IMG/VR virus record: IMGVR_UViG_3300047322_000568
Location: 1 to 25,379 of that record
DNA length: 25,379 nucleotides
Strand: one strand, 5' to 3'
Origin: a virus
The translations under genes were made by a program, and so were the position numbers. The notes below the pieces were generated by a model. That model had not been told where the DNA came from, searched no databases, and worked only from the letters and a program-made list of their open reading frames with translations. Positions within the stretch are counted from its first letter, which is position 1. Each line of letters starts with the position of its first letter. This document shows positions 1-8,282 of the stretch, in pieces.

Positions 1-205
1 TGCCCATGTCCTCAGTGACGACCAGCGCACCTTTGCGGGGCGGGAAGTCGACGAAGCGGATGATCGGGACTATCTCTTTGCGCTCAGCCCAACCTTTCGA
101 GATACCGCCGACCGCGCCTTCTTCGCGGTAGACGTCTTGAATTCGTACCTTCACGGGAACCGGAGTGGCACCGGTTTCCGGGATGAACAGCACAGTGTCA
201 GCCAT
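1..205 (-). CDS. Partial phage structural protein, possibly head completion / head-tail joining
   Basis: Reading the minus strand from the ATG at 205 gives an open frame that runs off the left edge after 68 codons, beginning MADTVLFIPETGATPVPVKV. I do not recognise a diagnostic motif. The gene lies two genes past the major capsid gene, where lambda-like phages place the FI/FII head-completion genes. The stretch with KVRIQDVYREE, then a basic/hydrophobic segment, then RFVDFPPRKGALVV would suit a small beta-rich connector protein. That role rests on position only. The C-terminus is outside the window, so it cannot be judged whether it carries the DDLI tail seen elsewhere here. Confidence 0.6.
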   Translation of the reverse strand, partial: MADTVLFIPETGATPVPVKVRIQDVYREEGAVGGISKGWAERKEIVPIIRFVDFPPRKGALVVTEDMG

Positions 206-259
206 GTACTGATGCAGGCTTCTCCTGAACTTCCGCCGTTCTTCCCGGAAGCTGCTCAT

Positions 260-679
260 TTAGATCAGATCCGCGTCAGCAGCTTGAGTACCGGCAGCGG
301 GAGCATCAGCAGGAGCATCAGCAGGAGCATCAGCAGGAGCATCAGCAGGAGCATCAGCAGGAGCATCAGCAGGAGCATCAGCAGCCGGAGCATCAGCAGC
401 CGGAGCGCCCGCGCCGGTCTGGTCAAGTGCGGCTTGGTCGGCCAATGCTTGGTCAGCAGCGGCTTGATCCAGCGCCTCTTGGTCCCGGCCTACGCTGTAC
501 GAGTCCGCGTCAGAGTAGCCTTCCTCGCCCTTGGCGTACCGTGCTGCGCCGTGGACCAGCACGAACAGTTCCGTTTCGAGTTTGGTCGCAACGAAGGAGG
601 CACCCGCAGCGATAACCTCAATCGTATTCGCCAGTTTACCCGGCCGGTGGATGGTGTTGATCGCAATCAATTTAGGCAT
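260..679 (-). CDS. Small head-module protein with ADAP tandem repeats and ADLI tail
   Basis: This encodes 139 residues starting MPKLIAINTIH. The ATG at 679 is preceded by GGGAG six bases upstream; an in-frame ATG at 700 lacks such a site. Residues 1-50 form a compact hydrophobic domain (PGKLANTIEVIAAGASFVAT), similar in style to small phage proteins that follow the capsid gene. A low-complexity Ala/Asp/Gln region follows, then seven or more copies of ADAP encoded by a 12-bp tandem repeat, and the chain ends in ADADLI. The position after the major capsid gene matches lambda FI, an Ala-rich packaging accessory protein, but I see no sequence proof of that role. The final ADLI resembles the (D)DLI tail of six other proteins in this window. 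Confidence 0.8.
   Translation of the reverse strand: MPKLIAINTIHRPGKLANTIEVIAAGASFVATKLETELFVLVHGAARYAKGEEGYSDADSYSVGRDQEALDQAAADQALADQAALDQTGAGAPAADAPAADAPADAPADAPADAPADAPADAPADAPAAGTQAADADLI
301..402 (-). repeat. 12-bp tandem repeat array encoding ADAP
   Basis: Seven perfect copies of GAGCATCAGCAG occupy 301-384. Two 15-bp variants follow, each consisting of CCG plus the same unit (the last diverges into GAGCGCCCG). The 12-bp period preserves the reading frame of the host gene and encodes repeated Ala-Asp-Ala-Pro on the minus strand. Perfect copies suggest recent expansion by slippage, so copy number may vary between isolates. Confidence 0.95.
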
Positions 680-698
680 TTTCAACTCCCAGTGGAAC
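680..698. promoter_or_regulatory. Weak operator-like palindrome before the ADAP gene
   Basis: TTTCAAC-TCCCA-GTGGAAC matches 11 of 14 half-site positions of the recurring ATTCAAC-N5-GTTGAAT palindrome. It abuts the ATG at 679 and covers the ribosome binding site, so if bound it would affect translation or transcript passage rather than a -35 box. The match may be fortuitous. Confidence 0.3.
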
Positions 699-733
699 AA
701 CAGGGCAGCCTAAGCCGCCCTGCCGGTCCAGCT

Positions 734-1780
734 TTAGATAACAGTCGCGAAAAGCGAGTTGTTAGGGTTGACGGGAACTTCGAGCGGGGACGACTGGGTC
801 ATCACGTAGGTGACAGCCGGGTCATCACTGTTCCACTGGCGAGGGAACACCGGCATGGAGCGCAGCTGGGCGTTCACATCCAGGATCGCGCCGTAGCACT
901 CGATCATGTTCAGGTTCGGGCCGGTCAACAGCGCACCGTTGGCTGGCATGAACTTCGCGGTACCCGCGCCTTCCGGCAGATCGTACCAGTCGCTGGTGGC
1001 GTAGATTTCGAGGTTGCCGATGTTACCCAGGCGCTCGTTGTAATCGCCAGAACGGATGTCGGTGTTCAGGTCACCGGCAGTGCCGCGCTTCAGGACGTTC
1101 AGGGTTTCCTTCACCTGCAAGTTACGCAGGAAAGGACCGACCACGTCCGAACCGAGGGTCAGGCGGTTTACCGGGCCACCGAACGGCTGGCGACGGATCT
1201 GCTCGATCCAGGCGTTCAGGTTATCCACGATTGGCGCGTTGATGTCCGACCAAACGATACCCGCGCCACTCAGGACGATGGTGTTCGCTGGGTCACGACC
1301 GAAGTCGACAATGGTCTTCGGATAGTCCGGAGCTTCCAGAGTGACCTTGCCGTAGATCGCGGCCTGCGAGCACAGCCACTCCAGACGACGCTCAATGGCT
1401 TCGCGGTGCATGCGCAGGATGTCGCCCAGGATTTGCAGGTAACGCTGGTACGGCGACAGAGTGTTCGGGGTGAAGATGCCTTCCCCTGGGCGGCGCTTAA
1501 ACGCACGCGAAGGGTTCACCGGATCTTTCGGCTTCACGTAAGCCGGCTTGAAACGGAACACCTTGGACGCTTCGGACCACATTGGGCGGCCTTGGGCAGT
1601 CGGAATCACCAGCGGCGCCAGGCGACGGCCTTCGACCAGTTTTTCGAAGTCGATGTACTCGTTCTCCGAGTTGAACACCGACGCGACCAGCAGGTCTCGG
1701 AAGTAGGTGGACGGGGCCGGCACGTCACGGTAGTAGCCGATCAGCGTGCTGGTGTCCTGTGGACGAATTTCGATAGTCAT
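734..1780 (-). CDS. Major capsid protein (lambda gpE-like)
   Basis: The 348-residue product is close to lambda gpE in length (341) and follows the family pattern. It has an N-terminal segment with YFRDLLVASVFNSENEYIDF, the motif RRLAPLVIPTAQG, a central helical stretch with REAIERRLEWLCSQAAIYGK, and a C-terminal part with an N-rich end. It forms the icosahedral shell (Phage_cap_E family). The start is supported by GGGAGAA immediately upstream of the ATG at 1780. It follows the decoration protein gene by 36 bp, the same D-E order as in lambda, and precedes the ADAP-repeat gene. I recognise the family with good confidence; there is no sign of truncation. Confidence 0.93.
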   Translation of the reverse strand: MTIEIRPQDTSTLIGYYRDVPAPSTYFRDLLVASVFNSENEYIDFEKLVEGRRLAPLVIPTAQGRPMWSEASKVFRFKPAYVKPKDPVNPSRAFKRRPGEGIFTPNTLSPYQRYLQILGDILRMHREAIERRLEWLCSQAAIYGKVTLEAPDYPKTIVDFGRDPANTIVLSGAGIVWSDINAPIVDNLNAWIEQIRRQPFGGPVNRLTLGSDVVGPFLRNLQVKETLNVLKRGTAGDLNTDIRSGDYNERLGNIGNLEIYATSDWYDLPEGAGTAKFMPANGALLTGPNLNMIECYGAILDVNAQLRSMPVFPRQWNSDDPAVTYVMTQSSPLEVPVNPNNSLFATVI

Positions 1781-1816
1781 GATTTCTCCCTCTAGGCTGC
1801 TTTCGGCGGCCCTGGC

Positions 1817-2230
1817 TTATGCGTAGTAAGGCTTTTTGACGTAAATCTGGCACGCAGCCAGATCGAAGCCAGCCAGACGAGCCGCTTCAGTGGCCAGGGA
1901 CGCAGGCCAGTTCAGCGCGTTGATGTTGAAAGCGCCCGCCTTGTACAGCGGCATACGGCCCGCAACGCTGCCCGCTGGCACCTCGCCAACGGTGATCGCG
2001 TTCGCCTTGGTGATGGTAGTGCCGTCGACCAGGCTGATCGCACCGGTCTCGAAGTCCAGATCGACCGGAGTCCAGATCGGGATGCCGGCTGTGGCCAGCG
2101 TGCCGTTGTAGGAGCCCGAGACGGTGACCACGTCCGGCGAATCGCCAGCGAAAAGCTCGGGTACCATGCTCACGGTATCCGAGTTGAACGACGCCTGGCC
2201 CGGGGTTGGGTTTGCTGGAATGATGGACAT
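1817..2230 (-). CDS. Head decoration protein (lambda gpD-like)
   Basis: The 137-residue product is rich in small and hydrophobic residues and matches the HDPD pattern. Its N-terminus contains PELFAGDSPDVVTVSG, the middle VDLDFETGAISLVDG and ITVGEVPAGSVAGRMPLYKAG, and the C-terminus FDLAACQIYVKKPYYA. Proteins of this family sit as trimers on the expanded capsid and stabilise it. Lambda gpD is 110 residues, so this is slightly longer. The start codon overlaps the end of the protease/scaffold gene by one base, and GGGAG lies upstream inside that gene's last codons, which suggests translational coupling. Decoration and major capsid genes are adjacent, as in lambda. Confidence 0.9.
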   Translation of the reverse strand: MSIIPANPTPGQASFNSDTVSMVPELFAGDSPDVVTVSGSYNGTLATAGIPIWTPVDLDFETGAISLVDGTTITKANAITVGEVPAGSVAGRMPLYKAGAFNINALNWPASLATEAARLAGFDLAACQIYVKKPYYA

Positions 2231-2613
2231 TATTTAGTGCTCCCGTAGCCAGTAGCAGCACGGAACTCGTCCTGCGACTGTTGAGCCGTGGATGGTTCGC
2301 CACCGGTAGGGGCGATGTTTGGGTTGCCGTTGGCCATCGCAGCTTCGAAACCGGAAGCTGGGGCAGCGGTAGCCGCAGCAGGAGCGGCAGCGGCTACCTT
2401 CGGCGAGGCGTTCAGCATTGCTACCGCTGCGTCTACCGGCATGTCGGTATTCATAGCGATATGGGAAGCGAGAGCGCTGCGTTCAGCGGCGGCCTCGTTG
2501 GTCAGGATGCCCTGGATGCGTGTGCGCTCGGCCAAGGCACCTTCTTTCTGGCCATCGGCGCGGGCTGCATCCAGACCTGCCTGAATTTGCTCAGCGGTCT
2601 GTTCAGTCGCCAT
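2230..2613 (-). CDS. Nested in-frame scaffold protein (Nu3-like internal start)
   Basis: An ATG at 2613, in frame with the protease gene, is preceded by AGAGGA about eight bases upstream. It would give a 127-residue product starting MATEQTAEQIQAGLDAARAD. That region is a helical, Glu/Ala-rich segment followed by an Ala/Pro-rich linker and a short conserved-looking C-terminus (FEAAMANGNPN). In lambda the scaffold Nu3 is likewise translated from an in-frame start inside gene C. The site and position seen here fit that arrangement; separate expression is inferred. Confidence 0.6.
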   Translation of the reverse strand: MATEQTAEQIQAGLDAARADGQKEGALAERTRIQGILTNEAAAERSALASHIAMNTDMPVDAAVAMLNASPKVAAAAPAAATAAPASGFEAAMANGNPNIAPTGGEPSTAQQSQDEFRAATGYGSTK

Positions 2614-3510
2614 TTCGTCTTCCTCTTCATCATCTTCAGTGGTTTCTTCCTGGTCGCAGCAATAGGCGGCCAGGGCTTCGTCGACGGGACGAATTTCGTG
2701 AGCGAAGCCAACTGCTACGGCTTCATCTGCGCTGTAGGTCTGCGCTTCGGTGGCCAGCACCGCTTCGACGGTCATGCCCAAGTTGCGGGCGACGGTCTGG
2801 GCGAACAGCAGGCGCATCGAGTCAATGCGTTTTTGGATGCGGGCTTTTACCGGTGCGGGCAAGGCCTCGTAGGCGTTGCCGTCGACCTTGTGCTCGCCAG
2901 CGAAAATCAGCGTGATCTTGTAGCCGTTTTTATCCAGAGCCCCGGATACGTCGACGTGCGAGGTCAGGACGCCCACGCTGCCATCGCCGCCTGTGCGAGG
3001 CATGGTGATTTTGTCCGCGACCGAGGCAATGCTGAAGGCTGCCGAGTAAGCGTGCTCGTTCACGAAGGCCTGTACCGGCTTGGTGCCGCGCAGTGCGAAC
3101 ATCCGGTCGACGAGGTCGAAGTTGCCCGCGACGTCACCGCCGCCCGAGTTGATCAGCAGCGCAATACGGCGCACGCCGTAGTCAGCCATGCCGCGTTCAA
3201 AGGCTTTCTGGATGTAGATGTAGCCGGTGGCCCAGTCGTAAATCTGGTAGCCGAAATCGTGCAGCAACACACCCTTGATCGGGATAATCAGCGTGCCATC
3301 GACCACGTTGTACGGGCGGTAAGCACACTTCCAGCTATCCGCTGCCGGCCAGAAATCGTCCTGCATAACCGCTGGGGCCGCAGACTCTCGGGCGTTGATC
3401 TTCTCGATCTCACCGGACGCCGCGTGAACGCAGTCACTCAGCCAGGCCGCACGACAGGCGCTGACCATGACGGGGGTGTTCGCGAAGCGGGCCGCGAGCA
3501 AGTTACTCAT
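2230..3510 (-). CDS. S49-family capsid maturation protease with C-terminal scaffold (lambda gpC-like)
   Basis: This is a 426-residue protein. Residues 60-280 form an S49 (SppA/ClpP-like) serine protease domain: IALLINSGGGDVAG at 116-129, AYSAAFSIASVAD at 154-166 with Ser156 as likely nucleophile, and EHKVDGNAYE with Lys208 as the likely general base. A Cys-Cys and acidic linker follows (about 275-299). The rest, rich in Glu/Ala and then Ala/Pro, is a scaffold segment that can also be made from an internal start at codon 300. The protease is expected to act inside the procapsid. The gene overlaps the portal gene by 8 bp upstream and the decoration gene by 1 bp downstream. No catalytic residue appears missing. 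Confidence 0.92.
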   Translation of the reverse strand: MSNLLAARFANTPVMVSACRAAWLSDCVHAASGEIEKINARESAAPAVMQDDFWPAADSWKCAYRPYNVVDGTLIIPIKGVLLHDFGYQIYDWATGYIYIQKAFERGMADYGVRRIALLINSGGGDVAGNFDLVDRMFALRGTKPVQAFVNEHAYSAAFSIASVADKITMPRTGGDGSVGVLTSHVDVSGALDKNGYKITLIFAGEHKVDGNAYEALPAPVKARIQKRIDSMRLLFAQTVARNLGMTVEAVLATEAQTYSADEAVAVGFAHEIRPVDEALAAYCCDQEETTEDDEEEDEMATEQTAEQIQAGLDAARADGQKEGALAERTRIQGILTNEAAAERSALASHIAMNTDMPVDAAVAMLNASPKVAAAAPAAATAAPASGFEAAMANGNPNIAPTGGEPSTAQQSQDEFRAATGYGSTK

Positions 3511-5230
3511 GGGTCAGTTCCTCGATATATGCGCCGTCCGGGTTCTTGCCGGTGCTGCTCGGCGTACCGCTGGCGGCGTTCATGGTGTTCTGCGCAGTCG
3601 TGCTGTCGCCGAGCTTGAGGCCCAGGTCATCGACTATTTTCTTCTCACGGGCCAGCTGCGGCAGTACCTGGCGCCAGTCCTTGCCGAGGCGAGCGTGTTC
3701 GTCTTCGAGGGTGCTCAGGCCGAAGGTCATGCGGAGCACGGCGGCCTGAGTTTCCTTCAGCTCGTCGATCTGGCCCATGCTGGCGCCGATCCACTCTGCG
3801 GCGCAGTAAGCGTCAGAGTTCAGGCCGTCGTACCAGCTCGGGGCGTTCTTCGGCATCGAGGTTATCTGATTGCCGTTGATGGCCTCTTCCAGCCACAACC
3901 GGTAGAACCAGTTCGCGAAACGGTCGGCGACCTTGCGCTTCTGTACTCGCATGCTGCGGCCAGCGTCGGCAATGGCGGCCCGCAAGTTGGAGTAGTTGGC
4001 CGAGCTGTAGTCTTTGGACAGCTGCTCGTAGGTCGTGCCGGTGGCCGCCGCCAGGTAGCGCAGCAGCGACTTCTCGAAGTCGGTACCCACGCCGCCAGGC
4101 GTACCGGCCGCCTGAAACTTCATCTTCGTACCTGGGTAGAAGACCGGGATCTTGATCCCGTCCATCTGCAAGTCGCGAGAATTCTTGGTGTACTTCGCGA
4201 TCTCGCCCAGGTAGTTGTTGGCGTAGTTCGCAATGCCCTTCTTGTCACCGCCACCGGCTGCGGCCATCGCCACTTCAGTCGGCAGGTCGGACTCGATGCT
4301 CGCCGCGTACATGGCGTTCAGCACCGCATTCTGGAGAACCGTGTCGCGGAAACGCTTGGCCATCCGGGTTTCTTTCAACGCGGAGACGATGCGGGCGACA
4401 GCTCGAGTCTGGTCAGGCCGGGTCTGATCGATGATGTGCAGCATCTGCGACCGGTCCCACGCCAGGTTGCCCGTCACCTGCCCTCGGGTCGCGGGAACGC
4501 GCTTCCAGGTAGCGTTCGCGGGGCTGTTCCAGTCAGTCGGGTGGGCTTCGCGGATCCAGTAGGCTTGCGGAGCGCCCCAGATGTCGCGCTCGACGCCGCC
4601 GCGCATCAGCGGGGTATCCATCGCGCCGTATGGGTTCGATAGCCTGTCGGTGTCGATCAGCTGGCACGCTGTCGAGAAAGGGCGGACGGTGTTGCGCATC
4701 CACTCAGCAGACGCCAGGACCTCACCGCCGTGGCCGTAGATGCCCACCGCCAGCCGGCATAACCCGGTCAGCGTGTTCTGGCGTGCCGCGTCAGGGAAGT
4801 TGCGAGCGCTCTCCGCGTACAGCGTGAACTTGGCTTCAACTTCGTCCTGGAACTCAGCAGCCCAGACTTCGTCGAGGCCCAGAATCTTGATCTGCGGCTT
4901 GGCATTGAGCAGGAACTTCTCGCCGACGATGCCGTCTTGCAGGATGATCGTCGAGTTTGCAACGTAGGCGTCGTTACGATGGGCGTCACGAACACGGACG
5001 TCGAGCTGCTGCTTTTCCGGAAGAACGTCACGGTCAACCGACTGGAGCGGCGGGTGCCAGGAGGACATTTCTTTCGAATAGCCGCTGGAGCCTTCGTAGG
5101 CATCACCAGCAAACGGGCCCGAGGTGTAGCCGTTGCCACGGATAAGGTCTGCCGACTCTTTACCCGGCTCGTACCCGATAATCGGGTCGTAGTAAGGGAC
5201 GTCGGCCTCGACCTCAACCTTGATGCCCAT
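3503..5230 (-). CDS. Portal protein (lambda gpB-like, Phage_portal_2)
   Basis: The 575-residue product is close to lambda gpB in length (533). Family features include the N-terminal part ending ...HPPLQSVDRDVLPEK, then RVRDAHRNDAYVANSTIILQ (portal proteins of this group begin with a DL..LR.R.R.L.RN.pya.g pattern), WMRNTVRPFSTACQLIDTDR, MLHIIDQTRPDQTRAVARIV, and the C-terminal SSANYSNLRAAIADAGRSM with a downstream R.W.L.EAI helix. It forms the dodecameric ring at the packaging vertex. The start overlaps the stop of the gpW-like gene (TAATG), and its end overlaps the protease gene by 8 bp, so the three are probably translationally coupled. Confidence 0.93.
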   Translation of the reverse strand: MGIKVEVEADVPYYDPIIGYEPGKESADLIRGNGYTSGPFAGDAYEGSSGYSKEMSSWHPPLQSVDRDVLPEKQQLDVRVRDAHRNDAYVANSTIILQDGIVGEKFLLNAKPQIKILGLDEVWAAEFQDEVEAKFTLYAESARNFPDAARQNTLTGLCRLAVGIYGHGGEVLASAEWMRNTVRPFSTACQLIDTDRLSNPYGAMDTPLMRGGVERDIWGAPQAYWIREAHPTDWNSPANATWKRVPATRGQVTGNLAWDRSQMLHIIDQTRPDQTRAVARIVSALKETRMAKRFRDTVLQNAVLNAMYAASIESDLPTEVAMAAAGGGDKKGIANYANNYLGEIAKYTKNSRDLQMDGIKIPVFYPGTKMKFQAAGTPGGVGTDFEKSLLRYLAAATGTTYEQLSKDYSSANYSNLRAAIADAGRSMRVQKRKVADRFANWFYRLWLEEAINGNQITSMPKNAPSWYDGLNSDAYCAAEWIGASMGQIDELKETQAAVLRMTFGLSTLEDEHARLGKDWRQVLPQLAREKKIVDDLGLKLGDSTTAQNTMNAASGTPSSTGKNPDGAYIEELTHE

Positions 5231-5445
5231 TAGAAGCTCACTCGCATCGGGCCAGTGCCAACGTACACGCCAAGTTGCACCTGGAGACTGATGATGTAAG
5301 CGTTCAGCTCTTTGATGTTGCCCTGGTAATACTTGACCAGTTCGCCGTTACTGTCTCGCAACTCCAGGACAGACGTGCCCGTTACCAGTTTGTGGTAAGC
5401 CTCTTGAGCATCGGTAAGCCGAGCCTGGAGCAAGACAAGGTCCAT
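5230..5445 (-). CDS. Head-tail connector protein (lambda gpW-like)
   Basis: The 71-residue product matches lambda gpW (68 residues) in size and architecture. A first helix contains LLQARLTDAQEAYHKLVTG, a short beta hairpin follows (VLELRDSNGELVKYYQG), and a second helix reads IKELNAYIISLQVQLG. gpW-family proteins join the portal to the tail attachment site. The ATG at 5445 is preceded by a strong GAGGGGAAATC site. The gene lies between the large terminase and portal genes, as W does in lambda (A-W-B order). Confidence 0.88.
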   Translation of the reverse strand: MDLVLLQARLTDAQEAYHKLVTGTSVLELRDSNGELVKYYQGNIKELNAYIISLQVQLGVYVGTGPMRVSF

Positions 5446-5479
5446 GATTTCCCCTCAACCACGCGGCGTATTGCCAAGA

Positions 5480-5508
5480 ATCCTATATACCTGCCAGATG
5501 GATTTCAA
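5480..5508 (-). promoter_or_regulatory. Candidate sigma70 promoter for the gpW-portal-capsid genes
   Basis: On the minus strand TTGAAA (5508-5503), a 17-bp spacer and TAGGAT (5485-5480) lie in the 88-bp gap between the terminase and gpW genes. The -35 box overlaps an operator-like palindrome at 5504-5522. This could give the head genes a promoter separate from the terminase promoter. Confidence 0.45.
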
Positions 5509-5522
5509 ACTAAAAGTTGAAA
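5504..5522. promoter_or_regulatory. Degenerate operator-like palindrome before gpW
   Basis: TTCAAAC-TAAAA-GTTGAAA: the right half matches six of seven positions of the recurring GTTGAAT half-site, the left only four. As a plain palindrome it reads TTTCAAAC/GTTGAAA. It overlaps the -35 box of the candidate promoter for gpW. Confidence 0.4.
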
Positions 5523-5533
5523 TGTTGGCAAAT

Positions 5534-7639
5534 TTAGCTTAGTAGCGCGCCGATAGCCTCGATGTCCAAGTCTTCAACATCGTCGGAATCGGTGGCTGAA
5601 GCGTTCGAAGGATCGAACACCAAGTCGTTTTTATACCAATCTGCGTAACAGCCCTCCGGGTCGTCCCAGTCGAGCATGTCCCCGCGCATGCTATGCAGGA
5701 TCGCCATCGCGTAAACCAGCAGGTCCCACGCTTCGTTCCGTGCCTGCGTCTTACGCCAGCCATCCGTGTCCCGGACTTCCGCGACCATTTCGTTCCAGAA
5801 CCACGCGGGTAACCAGCTGGGGAAATTCACCTTGCCGCCGCCTGGGACTTTCCGGTCGAGCATCACGTTGAGCGTGTCCTTCAGCGCGTTGGCGTTCAGC
5901 AGCAGGACGGGGATCTCGCCGCGTGCATCCGCGTGCCGGTCTTTACGTGAGCTGTCCGGCCAAGTCGTCAGCGTCGTGGGCGCCCTCTTGTTCGGGTTGC
6001 CCTTCAGCAGCTTGAAACGGCGGTGCAGATCCGCAGGTATCTCCGTACCGTCTGAGTCGCGCAGCCGGCGATAGAAGTTGTAGGCATTCTTGGTCACTGA
6101 GCTGTCGTTCTTCAGATCCGCTGAACCTGCGGAGTCGCAGCCTGTCATCTTGATCTTCATGCGCCGACCGGAGCCATCGCCGAGCGGGTACGTCCGCAGG
6201 ATCGCCTTCTCGATCAGCACGTCCCAGTCTTCCAGGTACGACGCGGGCGAGATCATGTCCTTCTCGCCTTCCTCGTCGAGGCGATTCGAACGGCGAATAG
6301 CGAAACGGTCGATGACAGTCAGGTCACCGCCGACGCCGACGCCGACGACCTGGATCTCGAACCGGTGCAGCTGTACGTCGACCAAGGCCAGCAGGAAGCG
6401 GACGCCCTTCGGCACCACTCGCTCGCCGAGGTCCTGAGCCATTGCCTTGACGTCTTCCGCCAAGCGTCCGGCGTCCAGCCCTACTGGCATGAAGGGCTCA
6501 CCCTGGTCTGTGTTGACCGTGGTCTTGAGCGATTCCTGGCTGCCCGTGCGCTCAAACTCTTCCATCGCCTTGAGGTACTTCAACGCCAAGTCGCGCCAGT
6601 CGGTGAACAGTGCTGCCGGCCCCTTCATCCAGAAGCTGGCGATGTTGGACCTGAACGCGGTTCCCTCGAGCGAGCCGTCCGGCATCCACTTCTGGCCATC
6701 CATGACCCACCGGGCGTTGCCCAGCTTGATCTGGTTCAGCTCGTGTTTACCTGGGACTCCGTTCAGACCGTCGTGCCATATGATCTGGCCGCAGCAGGGC
6801 ATCACCATGACGGTGGCCTCGGCCGCTTCGACGTGGTCCGCGCTATCCGGGATCTGCAATAGGCTGAAGCGGGGCTCGACGGCGGTCTTGCAGCCTGGGC
6901 ATTTCCAGTACCAGCGCCTACGGTCGCCCCGGTTGTACAGCGACAGGATGCCCCTGGTCGGCGGCGCTTCGTGCGGGGTCCGCGGGCTCCATTTCGGATC
7001 CTCGATCTCGAAGCCTGGCGACGATTCCGCCACGGTCATCGCGTTGCGGCGGTAGGTTGTCGTCCGTTTGGCCCCCAGGTCATACGGCGAACCTTCGCCA
7101 TCGATGGACTCCGGCATGCGGTCGTAGTCCGCGAGCCACACACGAGGGACCGTCTTACCGGACAGCTCCGTGATCGAGGGCCACTTGATCTCGAGGTTCA
7201 TCCCCGACAGGAAACGGACGTTGTGTGCGGCGTGGCCGGACCTGCCGGGAGTGACCAGCTTCCCGATGTCTTTGGAGTGGCGGAACATCCGCTTCAGGTC
7301 CTTGTTAGACCAGTCCCGGGCGGTGGCCTGCGACATGAAGACGCCCATCATATCGGCCGGGTCGCACTTGGACGTGTGCGCGATCCAGTTATGAAACATA
7401 TCGGACTTACCGGTTCGGGCTGGCCCTACGAAGATTTCGCCGATGTAGTCGGGGCTGGTCAGCACTTCCATCGGCTCGACCAGATACGGCGCCATTTCGT
7501 TGTTCCAGAAGCCCCGGTACGAACCGGGGTTATCCAGGTATCGGTACTTCTCCGCAGCCTCGGCCACGGTCAGCCGCTCAGGTGGCCGGATCCCCGTGGC
7601 GGATGCCGCGATCATTTCCTCAAGGGTTTCAAACCGCAT
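5534..7639 (-). CDS. Terminase large subunit (lambda gpA-like, Phage_GPA)
   Basis: This is a 701-residue protein close to lambda gpA in length (641). The N-terminal ATPase has a Walker A-like VGPARTGKSD (residues 71-80) and Walker B VWLADYD (167-173). A CPGC (247-250) and CCG (282-284) pair suggests a zinc-binding insertion, common in this family. The C-terminal nuclease contains LLALVDVQLHRFEIQVVG with Asp421 as probable metal ligand, and GCDSAGSAD downstream. The enzyme cuts the concatemer and drives packaging through the portal. It overlaps the small subunit gene by 11 bp, and the start at 7639 is the only ATG ahead of the conserved PPERLTVAEAAEKYRYL region. The C-terminus is acidic but ends GALLS, without the DDLI tail. 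Confidence 0.94.
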   Translation of the reverse strand: MRFETLEEMIAASATGIRPPERLTVAEAAEKYRYLDNPGSYRGFWNNEMAPYLVEPMEVLTSPDYIGEIFVGPARTGKSDMFHNWIAHTSKCDPADMMGVFMSQATARDWSNKDLKRMFRHSKDIGKLVTPGRSGHAAHNVRFLSGMNLEIKWPSITELSGKTVPRVWLADYDRMPESIDGEGSPYDLGAKRTTTYRRNAMTVAESSPGFEIEDPKWSPRTPHEAPPTRGILSLYNRGDRRRWYWKCPGCKTAVEPRFSLLQIPDSADHVEAAEATVMVMPCCGQIIWHDGLNGVPGKHELNQIKLGNARWVMDGQKWMPDGSLEGTAFRSNIASFWMKGPAALFTDWRDLALKYLKAMEEFERTGSQESLKTTVNTDQGEPFMPVGLDAGRLAEDVKAMAQDLGERVVPKGVRFLLALVDVQLHRFEIQVVGVGVGGDLTVIDRFAIRRSNRLDEEGEKDMISPASYLEDWDVLIEKAILRTYPLGDGSGRRMKIKMTGCDSAGSADLKNDSSVTKNAYNFYRRLRDSDGTEIPADLHRRFKLLKGNPNKRAPTTLTTWPDSSRKDRHADARGEIPVLLLNANALKDTLNVMLDRKVPGGGKVNFPSWLPAWFWNEMVAEVRDTDGWRKTQARNEAWDLLVYAMAILHSMRGDMLDWDDPEGCYADWYKNDLVFDPSNASATDSDDVEDLDIEAIGALLS

Positions 7640-8282
7640 CAGACTCGACCTCTTCCTCTAGCGGCTCGACCGTCGAGGATGATGTCTGGCTGCGTTTCGG
7701 GGCTTCGATCATCAGCTGGTACACGCTGTCCAGCAGCTTGTCCGTTAACTGACCGATCAAAGCGCGCTGCTCGGCGGTCAGGCCGGTGGCGCGGTCGACT
7801 TCCTCAACCCAGAGGGAGGCTGTCGTTTTGAAGGAAAATGCCAGGTCGCCAAACACCGCGAGCACGTCATCCGTGCGCCATAAATCGCCCGCGTTCTCGG
7901 CCCATTTCTGATGCTTGAGCTTACCGTCCCAGAACGCGGCCTGAAGCATCGGCGGTAGATCGTTTGGTCGGAGACGCTGCATGTAGGCCTCGATGTCGAC
8001 CTTCGGCGGCACCAGAAACGCGGCGGCGTCCTTCAGCCGATACAGCGGGCTGCCCTTGCTCCGACCGATGACTTCACAGCCGCCTTCGGCCAGCTTCTTT
8101 TTGACCACGGCGCGGTCGCCACCGAAAACCTGATGCAACCAATGGGAGCTGACGCCGGCCCAGACATCCGCGATGTCCATGTTGACGGGCTCGTCTTTTT
8201 CCTCGGTGGTACCAATCAGATCGTCATCATCGGGGGCTTGCGGCGCCTTCCGGGATCCGGGTTTCTTTGACTGAGGGGCCAT
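7629..8282 (-). CDS. Terminase small subunit (DUF1441 / Nu1-like)
   Basis: This encodes 217 residues from the ATG at 8282, which has AGGTGA five bases upstream; a TTG nine codons further out lacks a comparable site. An N-terminal basic and acidic tail contains DDDDLIG at residues 18-24. It is followed by a winged-helix-like DNA-binding region (DVWAGVSSHWLHQVFGGDRA) and GSPLYRLKDAAAFLV, which resembles the Nu1/DUF1441 pattern of a DNA-recognition helix followed by a short hydrophobic strand. The remainder is helical and is presumably used for oligomerisation and binding to the large subunit. The small subunit recognises the packaging site. The assignment rests on the family-like N-terminus and on direct overlap with the large subunit gene. 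The DDDDLIG motif is shared with the primase linker. Confidence 0.8.
   Translation of the reverse strand: MAPQSKKPGSRKAPQAPDDDDLIGTTEEKDEPVNMDIADVWAGVSSHWLHQVFGGDRAVVKKKLAEGGCEVIGRSKGSPLYRLKDAAAFLVPPKVDIEAYMQRLRPNDLPPMLQAAFWDGKLKHQKWAENAGDLWRTDDVLAVFGDLAFSFKTTASLWVEEVDRATGLTAEQRALIGQLTDKLLDSVYQLMIEAPKRSQTSSSTVEPLEEEVESDAV

Noticed and set aside
301-402. Possible CRISPR array
   Set aside because: The 12-bp units are contiguous, without spacers, and encode a protein repeat.
137-1795. Long plus-strand open frame of 552 codons opposite the capsid genes
   Set aside because: It lies antisense to the major capsid and ADAP-repeat genes, starts with a Ser/Arg repeat created by the 12-bp array, and has no recognisable domain. 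Long antisense frames are expected in GC-rich genes.
2281-4642. Plus-strand frames opposite the protease and portal genes
   Set aside because: Antisense shadows of genes with clear family motifs; no ribosome binding sites or domains.
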